Below, piece after piece: positions 1 to 8,107 of a stretch of DNA of 64,000 bases. Under the pieces are notes generated by a model. The model saw only the letters and a program-made list of their open reading frames with translations, made no database searches and was not told the origin of the DNA. This DNA is from JANPPS01 sp964242575 (GTDB taxonomy: Bacteria; Pseudomonadota; Alphaproteobacteria; Acetobacterales; Acetobacteraceae). Where the stretch lies: assembly GCA_964242575.1 (NCBI GenBank), contig CAXTCN010000001.1, forward strand, positions 76,694-140,693, in the 5' to 3' direction. Each line of letters starts with the position of its first letter. The first letter of the stretch is position 1. Position numbers and translations under genes: made by a program.

Positions 1-377
1 TGAGCCGCCGCGTGCAACGGGAGGGCTTGGCCAACGTGACCGTCAGCCTGGGCGAACCGCACGACCCGCGCCTGCCGCCCGCGTCGGTGGACCTGGCGCT
101 GCTGGTGCACATGTATCACGAGATCGAACAGCCGTTCGGCCTGTTGGCGAACCTGCTGCCCGCGTTGCGTCCCGGTGCGCGCGTGGCGATCCTCGACACC
201 ATCCGGCCGACTGAGTACCACGGCACGCCCGCGCCGTTGCTGGACTGCGAACTGGGCGCGGTCGGTTACCGCCGGGTCGCGACGTTGCCGCTGGAGAACG
301 GCGCGGAGTACCTGGCCGTGTTCGAGCCGCCAGCGCAGCCGCCCCGCCCGGAGGCCATCAGGCCGTGCCAGCCGTAG
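1..377 (+). CDS. Class I SAM-dependent methyltransferase, C-terminal part (5' truncated by window)
   Basis: The reading frame is open from the first full codon at base 3 to the TAG at 375-377, so the start lies outside the window; the GTG at 12 is internal. What remains looks like the C-terminal half of a Rossmann-fold methyltransferase: an aspartate-containing strand (DLALLVHMYHEIEQP), a helix and then LRPGARVAILDTIRP, the usual LxPGG-type segment before strand 5. The SAM-binding glycine loop would be upstream. The end overlaps the 3' end of the convergent livF by 20 bp. The substrate cannot be told from this fragment. Confidence 0.65.
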   Translation, partial: SRRVQREGLANVTVSLGEPHDPRLPPASVDLALLVHMYHEIEQPFGLLANLLPALRPGARVAILDTIRPTEYHGTPAPLLDCELGAVGYRRVATLPLENGAEYLAVFEPPAQPPRPEAIRPCQP

Positions 378-1110
378 CCGCAGCCGCCACGGTCTTGCCG
401 CCTAGATAGGCCGCGCGCACGTCCGGATTGCTCCACAGGTCGGCAGGCTTGCCGGACACCAGGAGGTTGCCGGTCTCCAGCACGTAGCCGCGGTCCGCGA
501 CCGACAGCGCCATGTGCGCGTTCTGCTCCACCAGCAGCACCGTCGTGCCCCGGCGACGGATTTCAGCAATAATGCGGAACACCTGCTGCACGACCAGCGG
601 CGCCAGCCCGAGCGAAGGCTCGTCCAGCAACAGCAGCCGCGGCTTGGCCATCATGCCCCGCGCCACCGCCACCATCTGCAACTGCCCGCCTGACAGGGTC
701 CACCCGAGCGCGTGCTCCAACGGATGCAGCACCGGGAAAAACTCCAGCATTTCGTCCGCTTCGCGCTCCAGCACGCGCCGGGCCACGCCGCGGCGGTTGC
801 TGCCGCCCAACAGGATGTTTTCCCGCACCGTAAGCCCCGGGAACACCCGGCGTCCCTCGGGCACGTGGGCGATGCCGAGCCGCACGATGGCCTCCGGCTT
901 CATGCCGATCAGCGATTGCCCGTCGAATGTGAGCCGCCCGGACACGTTCGGCACCAGCCCGGAAATAGTCCGGAGCGTCGTGCTTTTGCCCGCGCCGTTG
1001 CTGCCCAGGAGGGTCACGATCTCGCCCTCCTCGACCACCATGTCGAGTTCCTTCAGCACCGGCGCCGCACCGTAACGCGCGACCAGGCCGCCGATCTCAA
1101 GCAGCGGCAT
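358..1110 (-). CDS. livF: Branched-chain amino acid-type ABC transporter ATP-binding protein LivF
   Basis: This 250-residue cytoplasmic ATPase is one of the two nucleotide-binding subunits of a HAAT-family importer (branched-chain amino acids, amides or related compounds). Visible motifs are Walker A GSNGAGKST (about 36-44), the signature LSGGQ (139-143) and Walker B LLLLDEP (159-165), followed by SLGLAP, which is typical of LivF. Length is normal for the family (about 235-250). The ATG overlaps the end of the upstream livMG by 14 bp, so it is the last gene of the livK-livH-livMG-livF operon. The C-terminal tail is alanine-rich. The substrate is not predictable from this subunit. Confidence 0.93.
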   Translation of the reverse strand: MPLLEIGGLVARYGAAPVLKELDMVVEEGEIVTLLGSNGAGKSTTLRTISGLVPNVSGRLTFDGQSLIGMKPEAIVRLGIAHVPEGRRVFPGLTVRENILLGGSNRRGVARRVLEREADEMLEFFPVLHPLEHALGWTLSGGQLQMVAVARGMMAKPRLLLLDEPSLGLAPLVVQQVFRIIAEIRRRGTTVLLVEQNAHMALSVADRGYVLETGNLLVSGKPADLWSNPDVRAAYLGGKTVAAAATAGTA

Positions 1111-2884
1111 CTTGCCTCGGCTCCCCTAAATAAGCCGCGATCACGTCCGGATGCGACAGCACGTCGCGCGGCGCGCCGTCCGCGATCCGCCGGCCGAAGT
1201 TCAGCACGGTGATGTGGTCCGCGACCTGTTCAACGAGGTTCATGTCGTGGTCGACGATCAGGATGGTGAGCCCATGCCCTTTCAGCCGCCGGAGCAGCGC
1301 GCCAAGCTCCTGTTTCTCCGTGAGGTTCAACCCGGCCGCCGGCTCGTCCAGCAACACGACCGCCGGGCTGCCAGCCAGCGCCCGGGCAATCTCCACGTAA
1401 CGCTGGTGCCCGTAGGACAGCGCGCCCACCAACCGGTTCGCATCCGCGCGCAACCCTACGAAGTCGAGCGCCGCGAGCGCGCGGGCCACCACTTCGGCCG
1501 GCTGCTCGGCGATGTCGTTGCCGGGCCGCTCGGCGCCGACCATCACGTTCTCCAGCACCGTCATGCCACGGAACACGCGGATGTTCTGGAACGTGCGGGC
1601 CAGGCCGGCGCGGGTGCGCTCATGCGGCGCAGTCGCGGTCACATCCTGCCCAGCCAGCGTAATCCGGCCGGCAGTGGGGCGGTACAGCCCGGTCGCCACG
1701 TTGATGAAGGTGCTTTTGCCCGAGCCGTTCGGGCCGATCAGCGCGTGCACCGTGCCCTGCCGCACCACCATATCAACGCCGTCCAGCGCCTTCAGGCCGC
1801 CGAAGTGCTTGGCCAGGCCGTCGATCCGCAGCGCCTCCGCCTGCGTCGCCACCCCGCGCGCGCTCAGCAGCGGCAGCGGCGTCACGTCGCCCGTGACCGG
1901 CGGCCCGTCGCGGCGCAGGCGGTTGGCGACGAAGCCCCACAACCCGTCTGGCAGGAACACCATAATCAGGATGACCGCCGCGCCATACACCGCGAGATAG
2001 ACTTGGCGCAGGAAGCGCAGCCACTCCGGCAGGATCACCAGCAGCCCGGTGCCCAGCAAGGCCCCGAACGGCGACTGCACCCCGCCCAGCAGCGCCATGG
2101 TCAGCAGCACGATGCTTTCGGCGAACGCGAACTGGTCCGGGCTGATGTAGGCGAACGCGCCCGCGAACAGCCCGCCGCCCAGCCCGCCCAGCAACGCGGA
2201 GATGCCGAACGCCAGCACCTTGGTGCGCAGCACGTCGATGCCGCAGGTGCTGGCGGCGATCTCGTTGTCCCGCACCGCCTGCATCGCCCGGCCGAGCCGC
2301 GTGGTCTTGAGCCGCCAGATGTACCAGGTGACGCACACTAGCGTGACCAGGCACAACGCCAGGAACTGGTTGCCTTGGTCCAGCCGCAGCCCCGGCACGC
2401 TGGGCCGCGGCACGCCGCGCACGCCGTCCGGCCCGTGCGTCAGGCCGATCCAGTTGTTCAGCACCAGCGTCAGGATTTGCTGGAAGCTGATGGTGACCAT
2501 AGCGAGGTAGTGCCCGCCCAGCCGCAAGCTCGCGAAGCCGAGCAGCACTCCGAACACCGTCGCCACCACGATGCCGGCGATCAGCGACACGAAGAACGGC
2601 AGGCCGTAATCGACGGTGCCGAGCGCCACGCCATAAGCGCCCAGCCCGAAGAACGCCGCCTGCGCCAGCGAGATTTGCCCACAGTAGCCCAGCACCACCA
2701 CGAGCCCGGCCACCGCCACCGCATAGGTCGCGGCCTGCATGAAGATGTTGAGCGTGTAGCCCGACTGCGGCACCACGGTGGACACCGCGAGCACGCCGAT
2801 AATGGTCGCCGCCAACGCCGGCAATCCGCGCCAGGACCGCGCCTGCAACACGGTCGGCGCGGCGAGCAGGGTGGTCGTGCTCAT
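1097..2884 (-). CDS. livM-livG: Fused LivM permease - LivG ATPase of branched-chain amino acid-type ABC transporter
   Basis: One 595-residue reading frame carries two subunits that are usually separate. Residues about 1-330 are a LivM permease with multiple hydrophobic helices and the conserved helix region GYCGQISLAQAAFFGLGAYG. Residues about 350-595 are a LivG ATPase with Walker A GPNGSGKS (384-391), an unusual signature LSYGHQ (489-494) in place of the common LSYGQQ/LPYGDQ, and Walker B VVLLDEP (509-515). The linker of about 20 residues shows no stop or restart. ATG overlaps the livH stop (ATGA), giving translational coupling. The second liv operon in this window has the two subunits unfused. 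Known LivM-LivG fusions exist in some Proteobacteria; the motifs are intact, so it is probably functional. Confidence 0.92.
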   Translation of the reverse strand: MSTTTLLAAPTVLQARSWRGLPALAATIIGVLAVSTVVPQSGYTLNIFMQAATYAVAVAGLVVVLGYCGQISLAQAAFFGLGAYGVALGTVDYGLPFFVSLIAGIVVATVFGVLLGFASLRLGGHYLAMVTISFQQILTLVLNNWIGLTHGPDGVRGVPRPSVPGLRLDQGNQFLALCLVTLVCVTWYIWRLKTTRLGRAMQAVRDNEIAASTCGIDVLRTKVLAFGISALLGGLGGGLFAGAFAYISPDQFAFAESIVLLTMALLGGVQSPFGALLGTGLLVILPEWLRFLRQVYLAVYGAAVILIMVFLPDGLWGFVANRLRRDGPPVTGDVTPLPLLSARGVATQAEALRIDGLAKHFGGLKALDGVDMVVRQGTVHALIGPNGSGKSTFINVATGLYRPTAGRITLAGQDVTATAPHERTRAGLARTFQNIRVFRGMTVLENVMVGAERPGNDIAEQPAEVVARALAALDFVGLRADANRLVGALSYGHQRYVEIARALAGSPAVVLLDEPAAGLNLTEKQELGALLRRLKGHGLTILIVDHDMNLVEQVADHITVLNFGRRIADGAPRDVLSHPDVIAAYLGEPRQDAAA

Positions 2885-3756
2885 GCCTTCTCCGCGATTT
2901 TCTCGCCGAACAACCCCTGCGGCCTGACCAGCAGGAACAGCAGCAGCAGGCCGAATGCCAGCGCGTCCTTGTAGGGCACCGAGATGTAGGCCGCCCCGAA
3001 GGTCTCGACGATGCCGAGCGCCAACCCGCCCAGGATTGCGCCGGGGATGTTGCCGAAGCCGCCGATGATGTTGGCCGCGAACGCCTTCAAGGAAATCAGC
3101 GCCCCCATGCCGACCGACACGAACAGCACCGGCGCCACCAGGATGCCCGCCAGCCCGCCCAGCGCCGCGCTGTAGCCGAACGTGATCAGGATCATGACCG
3201 CAACCGGAATGCCGAGCAGGCTGGCCATCTCTTTGTCCTGGCTGGTGGCTTGCAGCTTCTTGCCCAGCAGGGTCTTCTCAAAAATCAGGTATTGCAGCAG
3301 CACCATGGCCGTGGCGGCGACAATGATGGCCAAGTACTGCGAATCCATGAACACGCCGCCGACCTCGAAGCCCGGGTTGTCGAACAGGTTCGGCAACACC
3401 TCCGGGCTTGGCCCGTACGCCGCCAGCACGAAGTTGGACAGGAATATGCTGGCGCCGATCGTGCTGATGATCACCGGCAACTGTCCCCGGTGCCGCAGCG
3501 GCCAATAGGTCGCCCCGGCGAACAGGAGGCCGAACCCGGCCATCACGACCACCGAGATCAGCAACGCCAGCAAGTACGGCACGCCCAGCCCGGTTGCTAG
3601 GATGACCATCAGGTACGCGCCAAGCATGGAGAACTCGCCCTGCGCGAAGTTCACCACGCTGGCGGCGCGGATCAGCAGCACGAAGCCGAGCGCCACCAGG
3701 GCGTAAATTGCGCCGATGCCCAGGCCGGTGAACAGCAGTTGCGGGATAAGCTCCAC
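2881..3756 (-). CDS. livH: Branched-chain amino acid-type ABC transporter permease LivH
   Basis: A 291-residue inner-membrane permease with about eight hydrophobic helices. It has the LivH hallmarks GIGAIYALVALGFVLLIRA near the N-terminus followed by NFAQGEF, and a C-terminal GxxGNIPGAILGGLALG segment. It pairs with the permease half of LivMG to form the translocation channel. The GTG start at 3756 lies 2 bp after the livK stop, and the gene end overlaps livMG by 4 bp (ATGA). Length agrees with the family (about 290-300). Confidence 0.93.
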   Translation of the reverse strand: MELIPQLLFTGLGIGAIYALVALGFVLLIRAASVVNFAQGEFSMLGAYLMVILATGLGVPYLLALLISVVVMAGFGLLFAGATYWPLRHRGQLPVIISTIGASIFLSNFVLAAYGPSPEVLPNLFDNPGFEVGGVFMDSQYLAIIVAATAMVLLQYLIFEKTLLGKKLQATSQDKEMASLLGIPVAVMILITFGYSAALGGLAGILVAPVLFVSVGMGALISLKAFAANIIGGFGNIPGAILGGLALGIVETFGAAYISVPYKDALAFGLLLLFLLVRPQGLFGEKIAEKA

Positions 3757-3758
3757 AG

Positions 3759-4901
3759 CTAATCCCTGATTTCGATGCGCCGGTCGAACACGATTTTGCC
3801 GCCCTCGTTCCTCACGACGTTGTAGCCGCGCAGCCCATCGCCCTTGTCGTCGAAGTTGTACTCGCCCTCTGCCCCGGGGAAACCCCGGATCGCGGCCAAG
3901 GCGGCGCGGAGTTTCTCAGGCTCGGTGCCTCCCGCGTCGGCGATGGCCTTGGCCAGCAGGCTCACCGCGTCGAACGTCCAGGACGCTTGGTTGTCCGGGA
4001 TAGCCTTGTACAGCGCCTGATAGCGCTCGGCGAACGCCTTGGACGCGGGGGTCGCGTCCACCGCGTAGTCCGCGACGCCGTAGGTGCCATGCAACGCCGG
4101 ACCCGCAAGGCTCAGCGCCGTGGTATTCACGATGGACGGCGAGCCGACCCACGGGATACGCACGCCCAACTGCCGCAGTTGCCGCGCGAAGATGCCGAGG
4201 TCGCCCTCGAACGTGAAGTAGCTCGACACGATGTCGGCGCCGGACTGCCGCACCGCAAGCACCACGGCGGTGTAGTCGGACGCCTGGTTGGTGTAGCCCT
4301 GCATCAGCACCGGCGTGATGCCCTTGGCCTTCAACGCGGCCTCAAGCGCCTTTGACCCGTTGCTGCCGAACGCGTCCGTCGAGTGCACCACCGCCCACTT
4401 CTGTTTCTTGAGCTCGCCCAAGCCAAACTCGGCGATTACCTTGGCGGAGAACGAGTCGTTCGGACGGCAGCGGAACAGCCACTTGTTGCCCTGCTGCGTG
4501 AGCGTCGGGTCGGTGCCGCCGAACATCATCGGCTTCGCGGCCTTGAGCACGTCGGGCGCCATGGCCTGCACTTGGGTCGAGCGGATGGAGCCGATGAATG
4601 CGACGATGTCCTCCTGCGCCGACAGCCGGCTGAACGCCAGCACCGCGCCGGGGTTGGTGGTTTGGTCGTCCTCGATCACCAGCTCCATCTTGCGGCCGAG
4701 CACGCCCTTCTCGTTGACCGCCTCCAGCGCTTGCATGGCGCCCTGCCGCGCGAACTTGCCGCTCTCGGCGGCCGGGCCGGTGGTGGGGGAGACCATGCCG
4801 ATCTTGATCGGACCCGCCTGGGCGCGTGCCGAACGGGGCAGGGCGGCCAGGGCCGCGGCCGAAACCGCGAGGCCGCGCCGGGTCAGGTTGCTAGCTGTCA
4901 C
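3759..4901 (-). CDS. livK: Periplasmic substrate-binding protein of LivK type, probable Tat-type signal
   Basis: This is the solute-binding subunit (type 1 periplasmic fold) of the operon, 380 residues from the GTG at 4901. I chose this start because GGGAG sits about 7 bases upstream and the signal peptide begins directly after it; a longer open frame to 5183 would run into the end of the glycoside hydrolase gene. The N-terminus contains TRRGLAVSAAALAAL, a twin-arginine-like signal, then a probable cleavage near ARAQA. The mature start GPIKIGMVSPTTGPAAESG is the typical LivK ligand-pocket entry. The compound bound could be an amino acid, amide or aromatic acid; family members vary too widely to say. 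Confidence 0.88.
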   Translation of the reverse strand: MTASNLTRRGLAVSAAALAALPRSARAQAGPIKIGMVSPTTGPAAESGKFARQGAMQALEAVNEKGVLGRKMELVIEDDQTTNPGAVLAFSRLSAQEDIVAFIGSIRSTQVQAMAPDVLKAAKPMMFGGTDPTLTQQGNKWLFRCRPNDSFSAKVIAEFGLGELKKQKWAVVHSTDAFGSNGSKALEAALKAKGITPVLMQGYTNQASDYTAVVLAVRQSGADIVSSYFTFEGDLGIFARQLRQLGVRIPWVGSPSIVNTTALSLAGPALHGTYGVADYAVDATPASKAFAERYQALYKAIPDNQASWTFDAVSLLAKAIADAGGTEPEKLRAALAAIRGFPGAEGEYNFDDKGDGLRGYNVVRNEGGKIVFDRRIEIRD

Positions 4902-4977
4902 CGTGTTTCTCCCATGCGTCCGGTTCCCTCGACCGTATTGGCACGGATACGAACACAAGGCCGCCCGAGCGGCAAGC

Positions 4978-6372
4978 TCAAGCGGCGCGGACCGCAATCG
5001 CCACGTCCGCCGCCATGGACGGCACGCTGATCCGGTGCGCTGCCCCCTCCGGCCTGACCGTGGCGCATCCGGCCACGGCGCCCGCCGTGGTGTTCCAAAG
5101 CGTCGCCCGGTATTGGCCCGACGCCAGCCCCGGCACCAGGACCGACACCGGCTGGCGCGGTGCCGGGTCCACCCGGCCGTCATGCAGCAACGGCCGGGTC
5201 CGCAGCAGCCACAGCACCGCCTGCCGCGCGTCGCCGCAGCCGAAGCAGGCCACGTCCGGATCGCTGCACGCCAGCGTCGTGTTCAGGATGCGCCGTTGGA
5301 ACCGCGGCCAGTCCACCAATGGCAGGAAGCCTGCCAGCCCACGCTGCGCCGCCCGCATCCCCGGCGTCAGCGCGTGCGGGTTGCGGTTCGGCCAGCGCAT
5401 CCCGCCGCCAGCGCCGCCGGACGCGAGGTGCGCCCACTGCATGTGCCGGAAGTACTCATCGTCAAAGGCCTCCGGCAACGTCGCGCCGTGGTCCTTGAAG
5501 GTGTGGATCGGCCCATGCTCGCTCTCGAAGAACGGCCGTTGGTCGGCGATTTCTGCCAGGGCCTCCCCCACCAACTGGCCCGCCGCCAGCGCCGGCGCGA
5601 CCGTGTCCTGCGGAAAGTCGATGGTGCCCTCCTCGTAGAAGTGGTTGTTGGCGAAATCGAGCGCCGGATGCCGGAACACCGGCTCGTTCAGCCATGGCTT
5701 CCAATGCAGCTCCGGCCCGAACACCGAGACGCATTGCGGGTGCGCCCGGCCATGCGCCCGCCGCTCCACGTCGCGTAAATAGGGGCCGACATCGCCGATG
5801 TAGTCCTCAAAGCAGCCAGGCCGGTCCTCGCCCTGCACCGGATGCATTTCGTTCCACAGGTCCCACGCGAACAGCGCGCCGCTGCCCCCCCAGCGCTCGG
5901 CGGCGAACCGCAGCCGTGCCTTGATTAGCGCCCGGGTGTCCGGGCACACCATGAGCCGGGTGCGCGCGGTACAGGGGCCGCCGTTCGCGGAGTTGTATGG
6001 GTGCAGGTCCCAGCGCACCCAGTGGAAGTAGGTGTCGAGCGGCGTCAGCAGGACGCGCAGCCCGGCCGCTTCGACCAAGCGGAACAGGTCGTCCCACGCC
6101 TGCACCATGACTGGGTTGAACACCCCGGCCGGCTGCTCGAAGAAGTGCTCGCCGGTCTGGGCGTACTCCAGCATGAAGCGCAGGCAGGTGACGCCGCTGC
6201 CGCGCAGCCGGGCCAGATGCCGCTCGACGCTGCCCAGGTCCTGCTGGTGCAGCACGCCGCGGAACTCGACCCAACTGATTGCGTCGTTCTGGCCTATCGG
6301 GGTCCAGGGCGCGCCATGCTCGTCGACGAAATACGGCGCGCCCGGAGCGCACCCGATCCAAGCCAGGCTCAT
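4978..6372 (-). CDS. GH5-like (clan GH-A) glycoside hydrolase, probable cytoplasmic
   Basis: A 464-residue protein with a TIM-barrel glycosidase pattern. FAWDLWNEMHP supplies the Asn-Glu acid/base pair at the end of strand 4, and FFESEHGP supplies the strand-7 nucleophile Glu. The N-terminal part (QNDAISWVEF, then GVTCLRFMLEYAQTGEHFF) is the usual barrel entry; the C-terminal ~120 residues look like a beta-rich accessory region. No signal peptide is evident, so it would act inside the cell. Its ATG overlaps the pyruvate kinase stop (ATGA), meaning it is co-transcribed and translationally coupled with pyk. Family placement is by motif only; the sugar substrate is unknown. Confidence 0.72.
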   Translation of the reverse strand: MSLAWIGCAPGAPYFVDEHGAPWTPIGQNDAISWVEFRGVLHQQDLGSVERHLARLRGSGVTCLRFMLEYAQTGEHFFEQPAGVFNPVMVQAWDDLFRLVEAAGLRVLLTPLDTYFHWVRWDLHPYNSANGGPCTARTRLMVCPDTRALIKARLRFAAERWGGSGALFAWDLWNEMHPVQGEDRPGCFEDYIGDVGPYLRDVERRAHGRAHPQCVSVFGPELHWKPWLNEPVFRHPALDFANNHFYEEGTIDFPQDTVAPALAAGQLVGEALAEIADQRPFFESEHGPIHTFKDHGATLPEAFDDEYFRHMQWAHLASGGAGGGMRWPNRNPHALTPGMRAAQRGLAGFLPLVDWPRFQRRILNTTLACSDPDVACFGCGDARQAVLWLLRTRPLLHDGRVDPAPRQPVSVLVPGLASGQYRATLWNTTAGAVAGCATVRPEGAAHRISVPSMAADVAIAVRAA

Positions 6373-7802
6373 TTAATCTGGGCGACTCGCAGCGCGTTGG
6401 TGGTCCCTGGCTGGTTGAACGGCACTCCAGCGGTCACCACGATCTCCTGCCCAACTGTGGCAAACCCCTCGGTCCGCGCAATCCGCACGGCGCGGTTCAC
6501 CGTGTCCGTCATGGTGTGCGTCTCTGGCGACACCACCGCGTGCACGCCCCACACCACCGCCAGCCGCCGCGCCGTCGTGAGGCTCGTGGTCAGGCCCAGC
6601 ACCGGGCAGTCCGGACGCTCCCGCGCCACCCGCAGCGCCGTGCTGCCGCCCAGCGTGTAGGCGGCGATCGCGGCCGCGCCGATGGTGTGCGCCACCTGTC
6701 GGCTGGCGCTGGCAATAGCGGAGGCCGAGCTGCGTTCCGGCGCCGGCCGGCTGGTGTCGGTGATGCTGCGCCAGCCCGGGTCCCGCTCCACGCGCTCCAC
6801 GATCCGGTCCATGATGTTGACCGCCTCGTACGGATACTGCCCAGCCGCCGTCTCCGCGCTCAGCATCACCGCGTCCGCCCCGTCGAACACCGCGGTCGCC
6901 ACGTCGGACGCCTCTGCCCGGGTCGGCGCCGGGGCGGTTACCATGCTTTCCAGCATCTGGGTGGCTACGACCACCGGGATGCCCTGCTCCCGCGCGGCCC
7001 GGACAATGCGTTTCTGCGCTAACGGAACCTCTTCTGGCGGCAGCTCCACGCCCAGGTCCCCGCGCGCGACCATGACCGCATCCGACAGCGCCATGATGGC
7101 GTCTAGGTTGTCCAGGCACTGCGGCTTTTCCATCTTGGTCATGATCCAAGCGCGCCCAGCGGCAATCTCCCGCGCCTCCATCACGTCCTCGGCCCGCTGC
7201 ACGAACGACAGCCCGATGTAGTCCACCCCGTGCGCCAAGGCGAAATCGAGGTCGATCCGGTCTTTTGTCGTGAGCGCAGGGATCGGCAGCGCCACGTCCG
7301 GCACATTTACCCCTTTGCGGTCCGAGAGCTGGCCGCCAGTGACCACTTCGGTCTCCAAGTGGTCCCCACGCACGTGCGACACGCGCAGCCGCAGCTTGCC
7401 GTCGTCCAGCAGCAGCGAGGTGCCGATCCCGGCCGCCTTGATGATCTCCGGATGCGGCAGCTCCACCCGGCGGCTGTCCCCCGGCACCGGCGAGAGGTCG
7501 AGCCGGAAGCCCTGGCCGGTTTGCAGCACGACGCGCCCACCCTGGAACCGCCCTACGCGCAGCTTCGGACCCTGCACGTCCGCCAGGATGCCGATTGGTC
7601 GCCCGGTTTGCTCTTCCAGCGCGCGGATCATGGCGATGCGGGCCAAATGGTCGTCATGCGTGCCGTGGCTGAAGTTGAGGCGGAACACGTCGGCGCCCGC
7701 CTGGAACAGCCGCGCCAGCACCTCCGGCGACGAACTGGCCGGCCCGAGGGTTGCAATGATTTTGGTACGGCGGCGACGGCGCAGCTTCACACGGGCAGAC
7801 AT
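6369..7802 (-). CDS. pyk: Pyruvate kinase
   Basis: Catalyses phosphoenolpyruvate + ADP to pyruvate + ATP, the last step of glycolysis. The 477-residue length is normal. The barrel motifs are intact: RTKIIATLGPAS at the N-terminus, RLNFSHGTHDDH, IMTKMEKPQCLDN (catalytic Lys and metal-binding Glu), VMVARGDLGVELPPE, VVVATQMLESM and ADAVMLSAETAAG. A strong ribosome binding site (AAGGAGGGG) lies just upstream of the ATG. It overlaps the downstream glycoside hydrolase by 4 bp. It reads away from the divergent MFS transporter across a 305-bp intergenic region. Confidence 0.97.
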   Translation of the reverse strand: MSARVKLRRRRRTKIIATLGPASSSPEVLARLFQAGADVFRLNFSHGTHDDHLARIAMIRALEEQTGRPIGILADVQGPKLRVGRFQGGRVVLQTGQGFRLDLSPVPGDSRRVELPHPEIIKAAGIGTSLLLDDGKLRLRVSHVRGDHLETEVVTGGQLSDRKGVNVPDVALPIPALTTKDRIDLDFALAHGVDYIGLSFVQRAEDVMEAREIAAGRAWIMTKMEKPQCLDNLDAIMALSDAVMVARGDLGVELPPEEVPLAQKRIVRAAREQGIPVVVATQMLESMVTAPAPTRAEASDVATAVFDGADAVMLSAETAAGQYPYEAVNIMDRIVERVERDPGWRSITDTSRPAPERSSASAIASASRQVAHTIGAAAIAAYTLGGSTALRVARERPDCPVLGLTTSLTTARRLAVVWGVHAVVSPETHTMTDTVNRAVRIARTEGFATVGQEIVVTAGVPFNQPGTTNALRVAQIK

Positions 7803-7963
7803 TCAGACCCCTCCTTGATGGCCGGCCAGGTGCGGGCCGGACAGCGGGGCCGGTTTGGCCCATTCCATTCCATACCGCCCGGACCGACGCCAAGGCCAGT
7901 GGGGAGCGGCAACCGTCCGCATAAGGCCCCTTTTGCCAGCTTTCGATAGGTGAGCGGCAGTCC

Positions 7964-8000
7964 TTCTACATTGACTTATTTTGTAGAAAATGATTTAATA
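7964..8000 (+). promoter_or_regulatory. Sigma70-like promoter overlapped by a 7-bp inverted repeat, upstream of the MFS gene
   Basis: The AT-rich stretch contains TTGACT (7971-7976), 17 bases, then TTTAAT (7994-7999), a good sigma70-type promoter that would start near 8006 and leave a leader of about 100 nt before the MFS ATG. The perfect inverted repeat TTCTACA (7964-7970) / TGTAGAA (7982-7988), spaced by 11 bases, straddles the -35 box, which is where a repressor operator would be expected. The AT content contrasts with the surrounding DNA. The rest of the 7803-8107 gap contains the pyk leader and a second TTGACA (8028-8033) without a matching -10. The regulator is unknown. Confidence 0.5.
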
Positions 8001-8107
8001 TGTTTCACGCAACTAATTCTGACAGTCTTGACACTGGTTGTGAAGGCGGTCAGGGGTTATTACGGGCTTAAAATCAATAAGCGGACAACGCTTAGTGGGA
8101 GGATAGT

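Noticed and set aside
4902..5183. Longer N-terminus for the first LivK
   Set aside because: The extension overlaps the end of the glycoside hydrolase gene, lies before the signal peptide and has arginine-rich shadow composition; the GTG at 4901 has a good ribosome binding site.
7803..8107. TTGACA at 8028-8033 as the MFS promoter
   Set aside because: No -10 box at a suitable distance; the upstream TTGACT/TTTAAT pair fits better.
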